DNA of 7,574 nt from CAZDUZ01 sp964508755 (GCA_964508755.1 CAZDUZ010000043.1:1-7574), one strand, 5' to 3'. Shown: positions 1 to 6,420, numbered from the stretch's first letter. Notes: generated by a model from the letters alone, not told the origin. Made by a program: numbers and translations.

Positions 1-188
1 CCAAAGAGATAGTTGTTGATTTTTTGCAAATCAACACTATCAAGAGAGTAGTAAAGAGCGATAAAGATGTCGGCAGTAATATCTTCAGCATCCCATTGGT
101 TTGGAAGGCGATGTGAGACGTATCGGTATATATCGTCAAATTTTTCGTTATATATTTTTTCGAAGATGTCCCTTCTACCGTCCTTCAT
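1..188 (-). CDS. ECF-type sigma-70 family RNA polymerase sigma factor, N-terminal part (cut by window edge)
   Basis: Reading the minus strand from the ATG at 188 gives an open frame of 62 codons that runs off the window start. The visible part matches sigma-70 region 2: an IFEKIYNEKFDDIYRYV helix (residues 8-24) like the usual LYxxYFDxIYRYV, then DAEDITADIFIALYYSL (residues 33-49) like the DAEDLTQEVFLKAxxxL of regions 2.1-2.2. The promoter-melting part (2.3-2.4) and region 4 lie outside, so intactness cannot be judged. Such factors bind core RNA polymerase and direct it to a small regulon. The ATG lies 13 nt after the stop of the preceding membrane-protein gene, so the two are probably co-transcribed. 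There is no clear Shine-Dalgarno sequence; the frame is open a little further upstream but offers no better start. Confidence 0.82.
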   Translation of the reverse strand, partial: MKDGRRDIFEKIYNEKFDDIYRYVSHRLPNQWDAEDITADIFIALYYSLDSVDLQKINNYLF

Positions 189-201
189 ACAAACCAGTAT
201 A

Positions 202-540
202 CTACTGAATGTTTCCGAAGTCTCCAAAGTCACTCGTTGTGTTGAGTGATCCAATAGAGCTATCTATATTTGACATAACGCTGTCAATGTAGGTTAGCAG
301 CTCCGGGCTTGTACTTGTTCCGCTTGTCGTGTCTGTAAGACTTTCTTCATCAAAATTCTCAAATTCGTCTCCTTCCAATTCCTCAAAGGCATTGTCAATG
401 TAGTCATCTTCTTTTGAGTTTTCACGATCGTTCGTTTCAGATGCGGAGCCGGAGCGGTCCTTCATTAAAAGAACCGCTGTACCACCGGCAAGTAACAGAA
501 AACCAAAAACGAGGACAGCTACGATTGTGATTTTATTCAT
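202..540 (-). CDS. small membrane-anchored protein with acidic, low-complexity tail
   Basis: A 112-residue protein of unknown function. Residues 4-26 form one hydrophobic segment (ITIVAVLVFGFLLLAGGTAV and on), followed by KDR and then a strongly acidic Ser/Thr/Asn-rich tail with a Glu/Asp cluster around residues 44-67 and a DFGDFG motif near the end. There is no lipobox cysteine and no obvious signal-peptidase site, so a signal anchor with the tail outside is most likely. The frame extends upstream to 657, but that stretch overlaps the preceding gene and is not protein-like. The ATG at 540 sits 1 nt after that gene's stop and has AGGAAG about 9 nt upstream, which decides the start. The position between an exported protein and a sigma factor hints at envelope signalling. 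It is not recognisably an anti-sigma factor: no zinc motif or cytoplasmic domain is seen. Confidence 0.72.
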   Translation of the reverse strand: MNKITIVAVLVFGFLLLAGGTAVLLMKDRSGSASETNDRENSKEDDYIDNAFEELEGDEFENFDEESLTDTTSGTSTSPELLTYIDSVMSNIDSSIGSLNTTSDFGDFGNIQ

Positions 541-541
541 A

Positions 542-1093
542 TTATTGTTCTTCCTGACTTTTAATTTGGTCGCGGATTGTCTGGATGTCGGGGCGTAGGA
601 CGTCGAATACGAAGGTTCTAATTTCCAGAGCAACTTCACGAGCTTTGAGAAGTTCACCGCGAGCGGCTTCTACTTCTGCGCGGAACTGGCTTTGATCATC
701 ACCACAGGTTTGAGTTCTTGCGGCTCGTAATCGTTCCATGGAAGATTCGATATACGTTCTGAACTCTTCAATAAGTACTTGGAGCTGAGCAAGGTCGTTC
801 TCAAGATTTGTGGTATCAATTCCTTCTTCTTGAAGTTTGGTAATAAGTTCAGCTACATTTTGCTGAATACCATTGTATCTTTGTATGTGTCGTTCTTTTC
901 GCTCTTCATAACCTGAGAGTAGATTGTCGATTTTTCCATTCACCAGGTTACATCGGCTCTCGTCGAGTGGTCTCTGTTCGAATTGATTTGCCCTGTCAGG
1001 TACTCGGGGAGTAGGGACGGAGATTGCTGAGACTGGTGCAACTGCCATAAGAAATGCTGCAATCCCAAGAATTAATGATTTTGTAAGCTTCAT
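542..1093 (-). CDS. exported coiled-coil protein of unknown function
   Basis: 183 residues. The N-terminus is a clear signal peptide: MKLTK, a hydrophobic core SLILGIAAFLMAVAP, and a VSA cleavage site after about residue 23. The mature part is almost entirely helical and charged (about residues 45-183) with Leu/Ile spacing typical of coiled coils. It holds two cysteines (SRCNL near 48 and TQTCGDD near 130) that could form a disulfide outside the cytoplasm. No enzymatic motif is visible. The ATG at 1093 places the signal peptide at the very N-terminus; a TTG seven codons upstream would add an aromatic stretch (NYFFFR) and is less likely. It is the first gene of a tight set with the membrane protein (1 nt away) and the sigma factor, so it may be a structural or sensory envelope component. 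In other candidate-phylum genomes similar helical exported proteins sit beside sigma factors, but I cannot assign this one to a family. Confidence 0.75.
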   Translation of the reverse strand: MKLTKSLILGIAAFLMAVAPVSAISVPTPRVPDRANQFEQRPLDESRCNLVNGKIDNLLSGYEERKERHIQRYNGIQQNVAELITKLQEEGIDTTNLENDLAQLQVLIEEFRTYIESSMERLRAARTQTCGDDQSQFRAEVEAARGELLKAREVALEIRTFVFDVLRPDIQTIRDQIKSQEEQ

Positions 1094-1228
1094 TCGAAAG
1101 AAAAAATAATTCAAATTAACAACTTGCTATAGAGTAGTTCGCTGGGTGGTTACAGTGGGGTAATCATCCAGGGTCATAAGCGAGGTGCACTTAGGTGATT
1201 TGAGAGCAAATAACCTTGTTACAGTTGA

Positions 1229-2131
1229 TCATACATCTGCTGGTAGGGACCCTATGTCACCTCCATTTATACGTTTAAGTCTACGGTAAATGAATTCTTC
1301 TGCTGCATTTAAAACCTCTAATGATCTCCTATCATTCTCACTCAGGAATGTTTCATGTTCATAACGGCGTTCTTCTTGTTCTAAGGCTTGTGACACTTCT
1401 TCTTTGGTGGCTAAACTGTTATGTATTCCATCAAGAAATATCTTTATTTTAAAACCTGCAATTGAAAGTTCTCGTTCTTGTTCCTCAAGTACCTTCCAGC
1501 CTTCTAACGGATGGTCCATGGGATTTTCTGCGGCTCTTGCAATTGCTTCTTGAAACTTTCTCTCTTGTTCACCGTTAGGAACTACTTCTGATACAACTTT
1601 ACCACTTCGCATTCTTGTCTCAGGATCAAGAGCACGCGGAAAGCCCACTGCCATCCATCCTTCAGATGTAAGCATAATGTAGCGTGCTGAGGGTACATAG
1701 GTATCGGTTCCTTGTGTTTCGATCGGTTTACGAAAAAGAACCACTTGTCCATAATGTCTCCCGATGCATATTGCTCCAGGATATGCTCTTCTTAACTCTT
1801 GCATTTGAATAAGTGTTCGTTCACCTAAATCTTCTCTCATCTCCATTCTTTCTCTCTGCAAATGACTATCTGCCAATGTATCAATTGCCTTATCATCACC
1901 ACCAATTTCTCCATAGAATGGTGATCTTTGCAGTTTTTTATCAGAAATTCCAAAAAACGCAGGAGCGAATGTGCGTTCATACGGTCGTCGAATGACAAAC
2001 TCTTCATGTGGTCTTGATGTTAAATCATCAGGGTCAGATACCGTTTTCTGAGGGTTAACATCCTCTGCTTCGGAAATTCTTCTTTCTAATGCACCGAGAT
2101 CCTCAGGTTGTCCCATTAGTTGGTCGCTCAT
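1229..2131 (-). CDS. hypothetical protein, soluble, 300 aa
   Basis: I do not recognise this protein. It has 300 residues, is rich in Glu and Arg, and has no signal peptide or membrane segment. The first 50 residues are acidic and probably disordered. The middle (about 120-175) looks like a beta-rich folded core with PGAICIGRHYGQVVLF and RYIMLTSEGWMAVGFP. The C-terminal 110 residues are mostly charged helix that could be coiled coil. The ATG at 2131 follows TTTTTTTCAG with no Shine-Dalgarno; MGQPEDL six codons in is an alternative start. A good sigma-70-like promoter lies about 50 nt upstream, so it is probably transcribed on its own. A 135-nt space without an obvious terminator separates its stop from the exported coiled-coil gene, so read-through into the sigma-factor set is possible. 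Confidence 0.72.
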   Translation of the reverse strand: MSDQLMGQPEDLGALERRISEAEDVNPQKTVSDPDDLTSRPHEEFVIRRPYERTFAPAFFGISDKKLQRSPFYGEIGGDDKAIDTLADSHLQRERMEMREDLGERTLIQMQELRRAYPGAICIGRHYGQVVLFRKPIETQGTDTYVPSARYIMLTSEGWMAVGFPRALDPETRMRSGKVVSEVVPNGEQERKFQEAIARAAENPMDHPLEGWKVLEEQERELSIAGFKIKIFLDGIHNSLATKEEVSQALEQEERRYEHETFLSENDRRSLEVLNAAEEFIYRRLKRINGGDIGSLPADV

Positions 2132-2147
2132 CTGAAAAAAATGAAAA

Positions 2148-2157
2148 TTTACGTAAT
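2148..2157. repeat. TTTACGTAAT copy 1 (shared palindromic motif)
   Basis: This 10-mer, containing the palindrome TTACGTAA, lies 16 nt upstream of the ATG at 2131, inside the predicted leader. The same 10-mer occurs at 5892-5901, 17 nt upstream of the ATG at 5919. It could be a shared operator; chance is also possible in A+T-rich spacers. Confidence 0.3.
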
Positions 2158-2179
2158 TATGTAGTATGAATCTTTATCC

Positions 2180-2207
2180 AGTATATCAACTTGATAATAG
2201 GAGTCAA
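2180..2207 (-). promoter_or_regulatory. sigma-70-like promoter of the 300-aa hypothetical gene
   Basis: On the minus strand there is TTGACT (2207-2202), a 16-nt spacer and TATACT (2185-2180). Both hexamers differ from consensus at one position. Predicted transcription starts near 2173, giving a leader of about 40 nt before the ATG at 2131. This is the best promoter match in the window. It sits in the gap just after the stop of the large hydrolase/ATP-grasp gene. Confidence 0.6.
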
Positions 2208-2249
2208 TTGGTCATTTAGGGTCTGGTCTGCAATACCAATATCTCGTAT

Positions 2250-4325
2250 TTACGTTTCATTAACACACCCAAACAGAATTTCAGGCACGGTGTCTGCGGG
2301 ATTGAATTTCGATATCTTTGGTAAATGCTCCTTTCTAATAGCGCGTGCAGAGTATCCGCTGACGAAAGGTTGCTCTGATTTGCTTGGGATATTTACAACA
2401 AATGGTTCGACCGTGACACCTGCTTCGTGTTTTTCTCTATCAATCCACGTCCATATCTCTCTGGTCTGGTAAGGAACTCTCTTTTGGGTGACGAAGTATT
2501 TAAAGTGATCAGTATCCAACTCGTTTTTCGTGCTTTTGTTCATAAGTACACCGCCGCCCGATACGCTTTTCGTTGATTTCAGAACGGTGTCTTCAGATAG
2601 AGAGGCGGAGTCATGAGGTCGTGCAAGACGGGTTTCGGGAAATCTCTTAAGTGATTTTACTATCGATTCGCTAAAGCCAAGTATCTTTTGCATTGCTGGA
2701 TCAGTGATGAATGCGATAGATAGTTTGCTGCCGATGATGAGTGCTGAGGGAGGAGAGGCTACTTCGAGTGTGCCTGCAAGATATGCCTCCCTGACGCGTT
2801 CGTCCCGGATCCCGCCTTTGGTGTAGAAAAGGCTTGTTCCTCCACATAAGTTTTGTAGGACGATAAGATCTACCATTTTGTCTTGGTAATATAGTTTTGA
2901 CTGCTTTAATGAAATGCCTTTTAAAAACTGTGTATACGTAGTGCAGGAGTAATGCGGTGTATCCGAATGCACGTCAATAATTTCGGCACTTTTTACTGCA
3001 TTGTGAAGTTGGTTTGCGAGGGAGTATGGATAATCCCACTTCGGATTATCTGAAATGAGAAAAATCTCTTTGGGTTTCTTTCCAATGTTTGCTGTACACA
3101 TTGAGAGAATACTATCTGCAATATCTTTCGCGTTTTGCTGGGTAGGTGTTTTTTTCTCCGATGATCCAAACGCGAGGGAAAACCAATCTGCGTCCTCAAA
3201 CATTTGAGGACGGCGTGCGTTAACTTCAATAAACCGAAACTGCTCTCCATCAAAAATTGTGTCAATACGTGAGTAATTAAACAAATGTTTGGTTCCTCTT
3301 CGCTTAATTCCTTCCACGTCAACACCAGGAAGTTGTAACTCCTGCAGTAAGGAAGGTTGCTTCCAGATGACGTATTCCGCGAATAACGACAGAGCTTTTA
3401 GGGTATTGATGGCGTCAGTATCAAATTGCGATTTTTCATTAGCCGGAAGCGAAATGGTGAAAAACTCCCGGTATGTTTTGCCATCCGCAAGCTTAAGGTA
3501 CTTTTCTCTATATTCGCGAAGTGCTTTATTGGATAGCACATCAGCCATAAATGGGACTGGTATTTCTTTACTCAATAGACGCTTTCTTCGTAGTTTCACT
3601 GAGGTATTTTCAAAAAAAGTGAAGATGTATCCATATGTTTTAGGATTTTTAACCGTCATATGGCCGGTTTTACCAAGTATTGTTACCGTTGAATGTGGAA
3701 GAAGCTTATGAAATGTATACGCATGTGAAACCGGAAGAACCCTGTCTTTACGTCCCCATATGATGAGGGTAGCTGTTTTGATACGAGGTAGATCTGCTTT
3801 AAGGCTAGTGACGAAAAGATTTTCGTAGGTTTGTTGAAGAATTTTCCGATGAGCGGGCAGAACCCAGAATTTTGAAAATGATATATGGGCAAATTGTTTT
3901 TGACGAACTGGAGGTTTAGATGAGTTTAATCCTGCTGAATTTAGAAGCACGAGCTTCTTAACCTGTGATGGATGGGTGAGAGTATAACCAAGTGCAATTC
4001 TTCCTCCGGCAGAATGGCCGATGAGATAACATTGACGAATCTTAAGTTTTTTCAAATAGAGATGAAGCTCTTCAATGTAATCTGGTAGAGTGAGTGGAAA
4101 GGGTGAATAACTTGATTTATAAAAATTACTCAAATGGACGAAGTGAAAAGAGTATTTTTTCCGTTGTTCCTTCAATGCTGATGTGTAGCTCTTGAACGCA
4201 AAACGATCTCCATCATTAAGCCATCCAAGGAGAAATATTACGGGGAAGCCATTACCATGAATTACCGAGTAGATCTTTCTCCCTTTGACTTCGATATATT
4301 CTTTTCTTGTAGGGAATTCTTGCAT
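2250..4325 (-). CDS. alpha/beta hydrolase fused to circularly permuted ATP-grasp (glutathionylspermidine synthetase-like) ligase
   Basis: 691 residues in two parts. Residues 1-240 are an alpha/beta hydrolase: GHSAGG nucleophile elbow with Ser105, acid Asp194 in WGRKD, His222 in GKTGH, so the triad looks complete. Residues about 250-691 resemble the permuted ATP-grasp fold of glutathionylspermidine synthetase: an R-x-D (Arg353, Asp355) leading to FIEVNARRP (Glu367, Asn369), then IIGSKLSIAFI (530-540), a VLK (Lys583) with a SGGG loop (589-592), YFVTQK (610-615) and a late SGYSARA (Arg661). As I recall, E. coli GspS uses Arg316, Asp318, Glu330 and Asn332, which have the same spacing. Such enzymes use ATP to join a carboxylate to an amine through an acyl phosphate; the substrates here are unknown. 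The hydrolase may cleave the same or a related bond. There is no signal peptide, so it is cytosolic. It is divergent from the flavodoxin gene, and no gene overlaps it. Confidence 0.8.
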   Translation of the reverse strand: MQEFPTRKEYIEVKGRKIYSVIHGNGFPVIFLLGWLNDGDRFAFKSYTSALKEQRKKYSFHFVHLSNFYKSSYSPFPLTLPDYIEELHLYLKKLKIRQCYLIGHSAGGRIALGYTLTHPSQVKKLVLLNSAGLNSSKPPVRQKQFAHISFSKFWVLPAHRKILQQTYENLFVTSLKADLPRIKTATLIIWGRKDRVLPVSHAYTFHKLLPHSTVTILGKTGHMTVKNPKTYGYIFTFFENTSVKLRRKRLLSKEIPVPFMADVLSNKALREYREKYLKLADGKTYREFFTISLPANEKSQFDTDAINTLKALSLFAEYVIWKQPSLLQELQLPGVDVEGIKRRGTKHLFNYSRIDTIFDGEQFRFIEVNARRPQMFEDADWFSLAFGSSEKKTPTQQNAKDIADSILSMCTANIGKKPKEIFLISDNPKWDYPYSLANQLHNAVKSAEIIDVHSDTPHYSCTTYTQFLKGISLKQSKLYYQDKMVDLIVLQNLCGGTSLFYTKGGIRDERVREAYLAGTLEVASPPSALIIGSKLSIAFITDPAMQKILGFSESIVKSLKRFPETRLARPHDSASLSEDTVLKSTKSVSGGGVLMNKSTKNELDTDHFKYFVTQKRVPYQTREIWTWIDREKHEAGVTVEPFVVNIPSKSEQPFVSGYSARAIRKEHLPKISKFNPADTVPEILFGCVNET

Positions 4326-4331
4326 GTATTG

Positions 4332-4359
4332 ATTGTATCATGGAATCGAATGTTTCTAA
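4332..4359 (-). promoter_or_regulatory. possible promoter of the hydrolase/ATP-grasp gene, giving a near-leaderless transcript
   Basis: On the minus strand TACAAT (4337-4332) matches five of six -10 positions and ends only 6 nt before the ATG at 4325. A poor -35 candidate, TTAGAA (4359-4354), is 16 nt further upstream. If used, transcription would begin at or within a base or two of the start codon. No Shine-Dalgarno precedes this ATG, which fits leaderless translation, but the -35 is weak. Confidence 0.35.
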
Positions 4360-4393
4360 GGAAAATGCAAGAACCCTTTTCTTCAATATGCGT

Positions 4394-4399
4394 TATAAT
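4394..4399 (+). promoter_or_regulatory. possible -10 element for the flavodoxin-like gene
   Basis: A perfect TATAAT lies 71 nt before the ATG at 4471, in the 145-nt space between two divergent genes. I see no good -35 at 16-18 nt upstream (the bases there are around GAACCC), so the assignment rests on the -10 alone. A weaker TATAAG follows at 4414-4419. Confidence 0.35.
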
Positions 4400-4470
4400 G
4401 TGAATGGTAACGGTATAAGATTGTGAGCGGTCGACCTATTTCTGATGACTTTAATTGATCATCCCCTTTT

Positions 4471-4956
4471 ATGAAAATACTCATAACCTATGATTCTCAA
4501 TTTGGATCAACAAAAATCATCGCAGATGCAATTGCGGAAGGTTTTACTTCCGATGTTTCTGCGAAAAGTTTGCATGTTAAGGATGTCAAAGAAACGTACC
4601 TTAAAGATATCAATCTCATTGTTGTTGGATCTCCTACACAGGGGGGAAGGCCGACAGTTGCCATTGAGCAGTTCATTGAGGGTTTGAGTAAGAAGGAGAT
4701 GAAGAACGTTCGGTTTGCTGCTTTTGATACCCGCTTTCATGAGAACAATTTGAATATGATGCTTAGAATATTGGTTCGAACGATTGGATATGCGGCTCCA
4801 AAAATGCATGATTCGCTAATAAAAAAGGGAAGCGTTGCACTTTCAAAACCACAAGGATTTATTGTGATGGGAAAAGAGGGGCCACTGGCGGAAGGAGAGA
4901 TAGAAAAAGCACGAGAATGGGGTAGTTCTCTTGAGAATGCGTACCGTCGTCAATAG
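4471..4956 (+). CDS. flavodoxin-like protein
   Basis: 161 residues, a typical length for a single flavodoxin domain. It begins with strand MKILITYDSQFGSTKIIADAI, where YDSQFGSTK (7-15) is the FMN-phosphate loop. The other flavin-contacting loops follow: VVGSPTQGGRPT (51-62) and AAFDTRF (83-89). The C-terminal segment MGKEGPLAEGEIEKAREWG (133-151) is characteristic of flavodoxin-family proteins of this size. It probably binds FMN and carries electrons between cytosolic partners, or acts as a small quinone or flavin reductase; the partner is not evident. There is no signal peptide. The ATG at 4471 starts directly at the first beta strand; no Shine-Dalgarno is visible. It is divergent from the hydrolase/ATP-grasp gene and followed by a 137-nt space without a convincing terminator. 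Confidence 0.87.
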   Translation: MKILITYDSQFGSTKIIADAIAEGFTSDVSAKSLHVKDVKETYLKDINLIVVGSPTQGGRPTVAIEQFIEGLSKKEMKNVRFAAFDTRFHENNLNMMLRILVRTIGYAAPKMHDSLIKKGSVALSKPQGFIVMGKEGPLAEGEIEKAREWGSSLENAYRRQ

Positions 4957-5052
4957 TTTCAATTCGTAATGAAGAGACGGTTAAAATTTACAGACCCTCC
5001 TTCTTTCTGTATCCACTGAAGTCAAATTCACTTGAATCAATACATAAGCAGG

Positions 5053-5069
5053 TCTACTATCGCGGTAGA
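5053..5069. repeat. short inverted repeat upstream of the winged-helix/Nudix gene
   Basis: TCTAC (5053-5057) pairs with GTAGA (5065-5069), with a T-G wobble one step further in and an ATCGC centre. It ends 24 nt before the GTG start of the downstream gene, where an operator would be expected. As that gene encodes a winged helix, self-binding is conceivable. A 5-bp arm can occur by chance, so this is weak. The rest of the 4957-5093 space shows nothing I can assign. Confidence 0.25.
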
Positions 5070-5093
5070 GTAACTTATTAATACAAATTAAGC

Positions 5094-5825
5094 GTGAATA
5101 CATACTCTGACCTGTATCCTTTCCAGATGACTATGGTAAAGATACTTAAGTATAAACCGAACTGTCGATTTCGTGACCTTAAGATTGACGGTATTACGAC
5201 AGATCTCCAAAGTTTTCATGTTAAGCAATTGATTAATCTTGGAATTGTAGAGAAATCTGAAGGTGGAACATATTCTCTTACTAATAGGGGAAAAGAGTAT
5301 GCAAATCGTATGGACGATGAAATTCAAAAGATAGAACAACAGGGGAAAGCAGGAGTGTTAATCCGGCTTACTAAGATAGATGGAAAAACTCAAAAATTTC
5401 TGGTGTATCGTCGAAACAAAGAACCGTTTTTCGGATGTGTCGGGTTTCATACGGGAAAGATACGGCAGGGTGAACTTGTTTGGGAGGCTGCTTCGCGTGA
5501 ACTAGAAGAAGAAACAGGTCTGACTGCAGATCTCTATTTAGTTGGTGTTATCCATTACCTTGATTATTCAGATAACGGGGAATTCATTAGAGATCAGTAT
5601 TTCTATACCTTTAGCGGATATAATGCGAAAGGTGAATTGCGCGGTTTGGGGGATGATGGTGAGGAGAATTTCTGGTCAGATATCGAAGGATTAAGAAAAG
5701 AAGTTGTTTATCCAGGCTTTTGGGATACTGCTGATGGACTTGAGTGGTTCACTATACCGTCACAACCTCCTCAAAAAGCAGAGCTTGTATTCTTTGAAAA
5801 GAGAAGGGTGATAGAGAGGTATTGA
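5094..5825 (+). CDS. winged-helix DNA-binding domain fused to Nudix hydrolase
   Basis: 243 residues. Residues 1-78 form a winged-helix domain: PFQMTMVKILKY, the recognition region TTDLQSFHVKQLINLGIVEK (35-54) and a wing GGTYSLTNRGKEYANRM. Residues about 84-243 are a Nudix domain with a perfect Nudix box at 121-143: Gly121, Glu127, Arg135-Glu136-Leu137, Glu139, Glu140, Gly142, Leu143, all fitting GX5EX7REUXEEXGU. The catalytic metal-binding glutamates are present, so it likely hydrolyses a nucleoside diphosphate linked to another group. Fusions of this type are familiar in candidate-phylum bacteria; in NrtR-type regulators the order is reversed (Nudix first). It may regulate transcription in response to its ligand, or the helix may be only a dimerisation module. 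The start is GTG at 5094 with no Shine-Dalgarno; ATG at 5127 or 5133 would cut into the first helix. Confidence 0.88.
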   Translation: MNTYSDLYPFQMTMVKILKYKPNCRFRDLKIDGITTDLQSFHVKQLINLGIVEKSEGGTYSLTNRGKEYANRMDDEIQKIEQQGKAGVLIRLTKIDGKTQKFLVYRRNKEPFFGCVGFHTGKIRQGELVWEAASRELEEETGLTADLYLVGVIHYLDYSDNGEFIRDQYFYTFSGYNAKGELRGLGDDGEENFWSDIEGLRKEVVYPGFWDTADGLEWFTIPSQPPQKAELVFFEKRRVIERY

Positions 5826-5852
5826 ACCGAGTTGAAAGAGTTACGTCTAGTG

Positions 5853-5894
5853 ATTGATTCTTGATGCAAAGAATCAATAAGATCTTGAATTTTT
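5853..5894 (+). terminator. hairpin with downstream T run, possible terminator of the Nudix gene
   Basis: ATTGATTCTT (5853-5862) and AAGAATCAAT (5869-5878) form a perfect 10-bp stem with a 6-base loop, 28 nt after the Nudix stop. A run of five T (5890-5894) follows, but 11 nt after the stem rather than directly, and only two of the ten stem pairs are G-C. A second small palindrome AAGATCTT (5879-5886) lies between. It could be a weak intrinsic terminator, an operator for the next gene or a processing site. Confidence 0.4.
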
Positions 5895-5901
5895 ACGTAA
5901 T
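5892..5901. repeat. TTTACGTAAT copy 2 (shared palindromic motif)
   Basis: Second copy of the 10-mer, 17 nt before the GyrI-like gene and directly upstream of its candidate -10 element, where a bound protein would block RNA polymerase. See the copy at 2148-2157. Confidence 0.3.
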
Positions 5902-5904
5902 GAG

Positions 5905-5910
5905 TATACA
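5905..5910 (+). promoter_or_regulatory. possible -10 element for the GyrI-like gene, leaderless arrangement
   Basis: TATACA ends 8 nt before the ATG at 5919, so transcription would start on or next to the start codon. The -35 is poor; TCTTGA (5883-5888) at 16 nt is the nearest candidate. No Shine-Dalgarno lies before the ATG. The palindrome TTACGTAA (5893-5900) falls just upstream. Confidence 0.35.
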
Positions 5911-5918
5911 CTTGAAAT

Positions 5919-6404
5919 ATGACTATTAAAGATCCATCTGTTTGTTGTGCTGAGTTTGATCCCTCCTTGTTTAATGAAAAATCACATCGGTGGGAGAAAA
6001 AGTTGTTCCTTAAAGATTATGTCTTACAGATAATGCATATTCCCCTTACTATGGGAAGTGTGGTGAAAAGGATGGTTGAAAAGGTTGAACGGGCTAAAGC
6101 TATGCCCGAAGTTGAGGATTTCTTACTGCTTGCGTATGACCCTTCTCCTTGGCGTTCTGAGCTATATATGACCGTTACAAAACCTGTTACTGACGGAGAA
6201 ATGACTTCCATGTCGGGAGAATTTATTAGTAAAGTGTACGATGGACCATATAACGATGTACCAAAATGGATGGAAGACTTGAGTTCATATATTGCAAAAC
6301 AAGGAAAATCTTCAGAACGATATTACTTTCATTATGCTTATTGTCCCCAGTGCTCGAAAAAGTATGGCCATAATTATTGTGTAGCATTTGCGAAAGTAGG
6401 GTAA
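5919..6404 (+). CDS. GyrI-like domain protein with N-terminal CC and C-terminal CxxC
   Basis: 161 residues. I recognise the general family but not a defined function. The C-terminal half shows the GyrI-like (SHS2 fold) signature: VYDGPYNDVPKWMEDLSSYI (106-125), where Y-x-G-P-Y followed by an amphipathic helix is typical of this small-molecule-binding domain. It differs from plain GyrI proteins by an N-terminal SVCCAEFDPSLF with paired Cys9-Cys10 and a C-terminal CPQCSKKYGHNYCV with Cys142, Cys145 and Cys154. These cysteines could bind a metal or be redox active. The charged helix MGSVVKRMVEKVERAKAM lies at 45-62. It is cytosolic with no signal peptide. The ATG at 5919 is 8 nt after a -10-like hexamer. 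It converges on the alkyltransferase gene with 16 nt between the stops. Members are often annotated simply as hydrolase or hypothetical; I would not claim catalysis. Confidence 0.72.
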   Translation: MTIKDPSVCCAEFDPSLFNEKSHRWEKKLFLKDYVLQIMHIPLTMGSVVKRMVEKVERAKAMPEVEDFLLLAYDPSPWRSELYMTVTKPVTDGEMTSMSGEFISKVYDGPYNDVPKWMEDLSSYIAKQGKSSERYYFHYAYCPQCSKKYGHNYCVAFAKVG

Positions 6405-6420
6405 TCGAATGACGTATGCG

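Noticed and set aside
541..657. N-terminal extension of the small membrane protein back to 657
   Set aside because: It overlaps the end of the preceding gene in another frame, lacks protein-like character and would bury the membrane anchor; the ATG at 540 has an AGGAAG upstream.
2993..3325. Open frame of 110 codons inside the hydrolase/ATP-grasp gene, and a plus-strand one at 3289-3711
   Set aside because: Both lie wholly within the well-supported 691-aa gene, have no recognisable domain and look like shadow frames.
4507..4809. Minus-strand open frame opposite the flavodoxin gene
   Set aside because: The plus-strand frame has clear flavodoxin motifs; the opposite frame has no protein-like features.
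4977..5016. ACAGA/TCTGT hairpin after the flavodoxin gene as a terminator
   Set aside because: Only five base pairs with a long loop and no T run after it.
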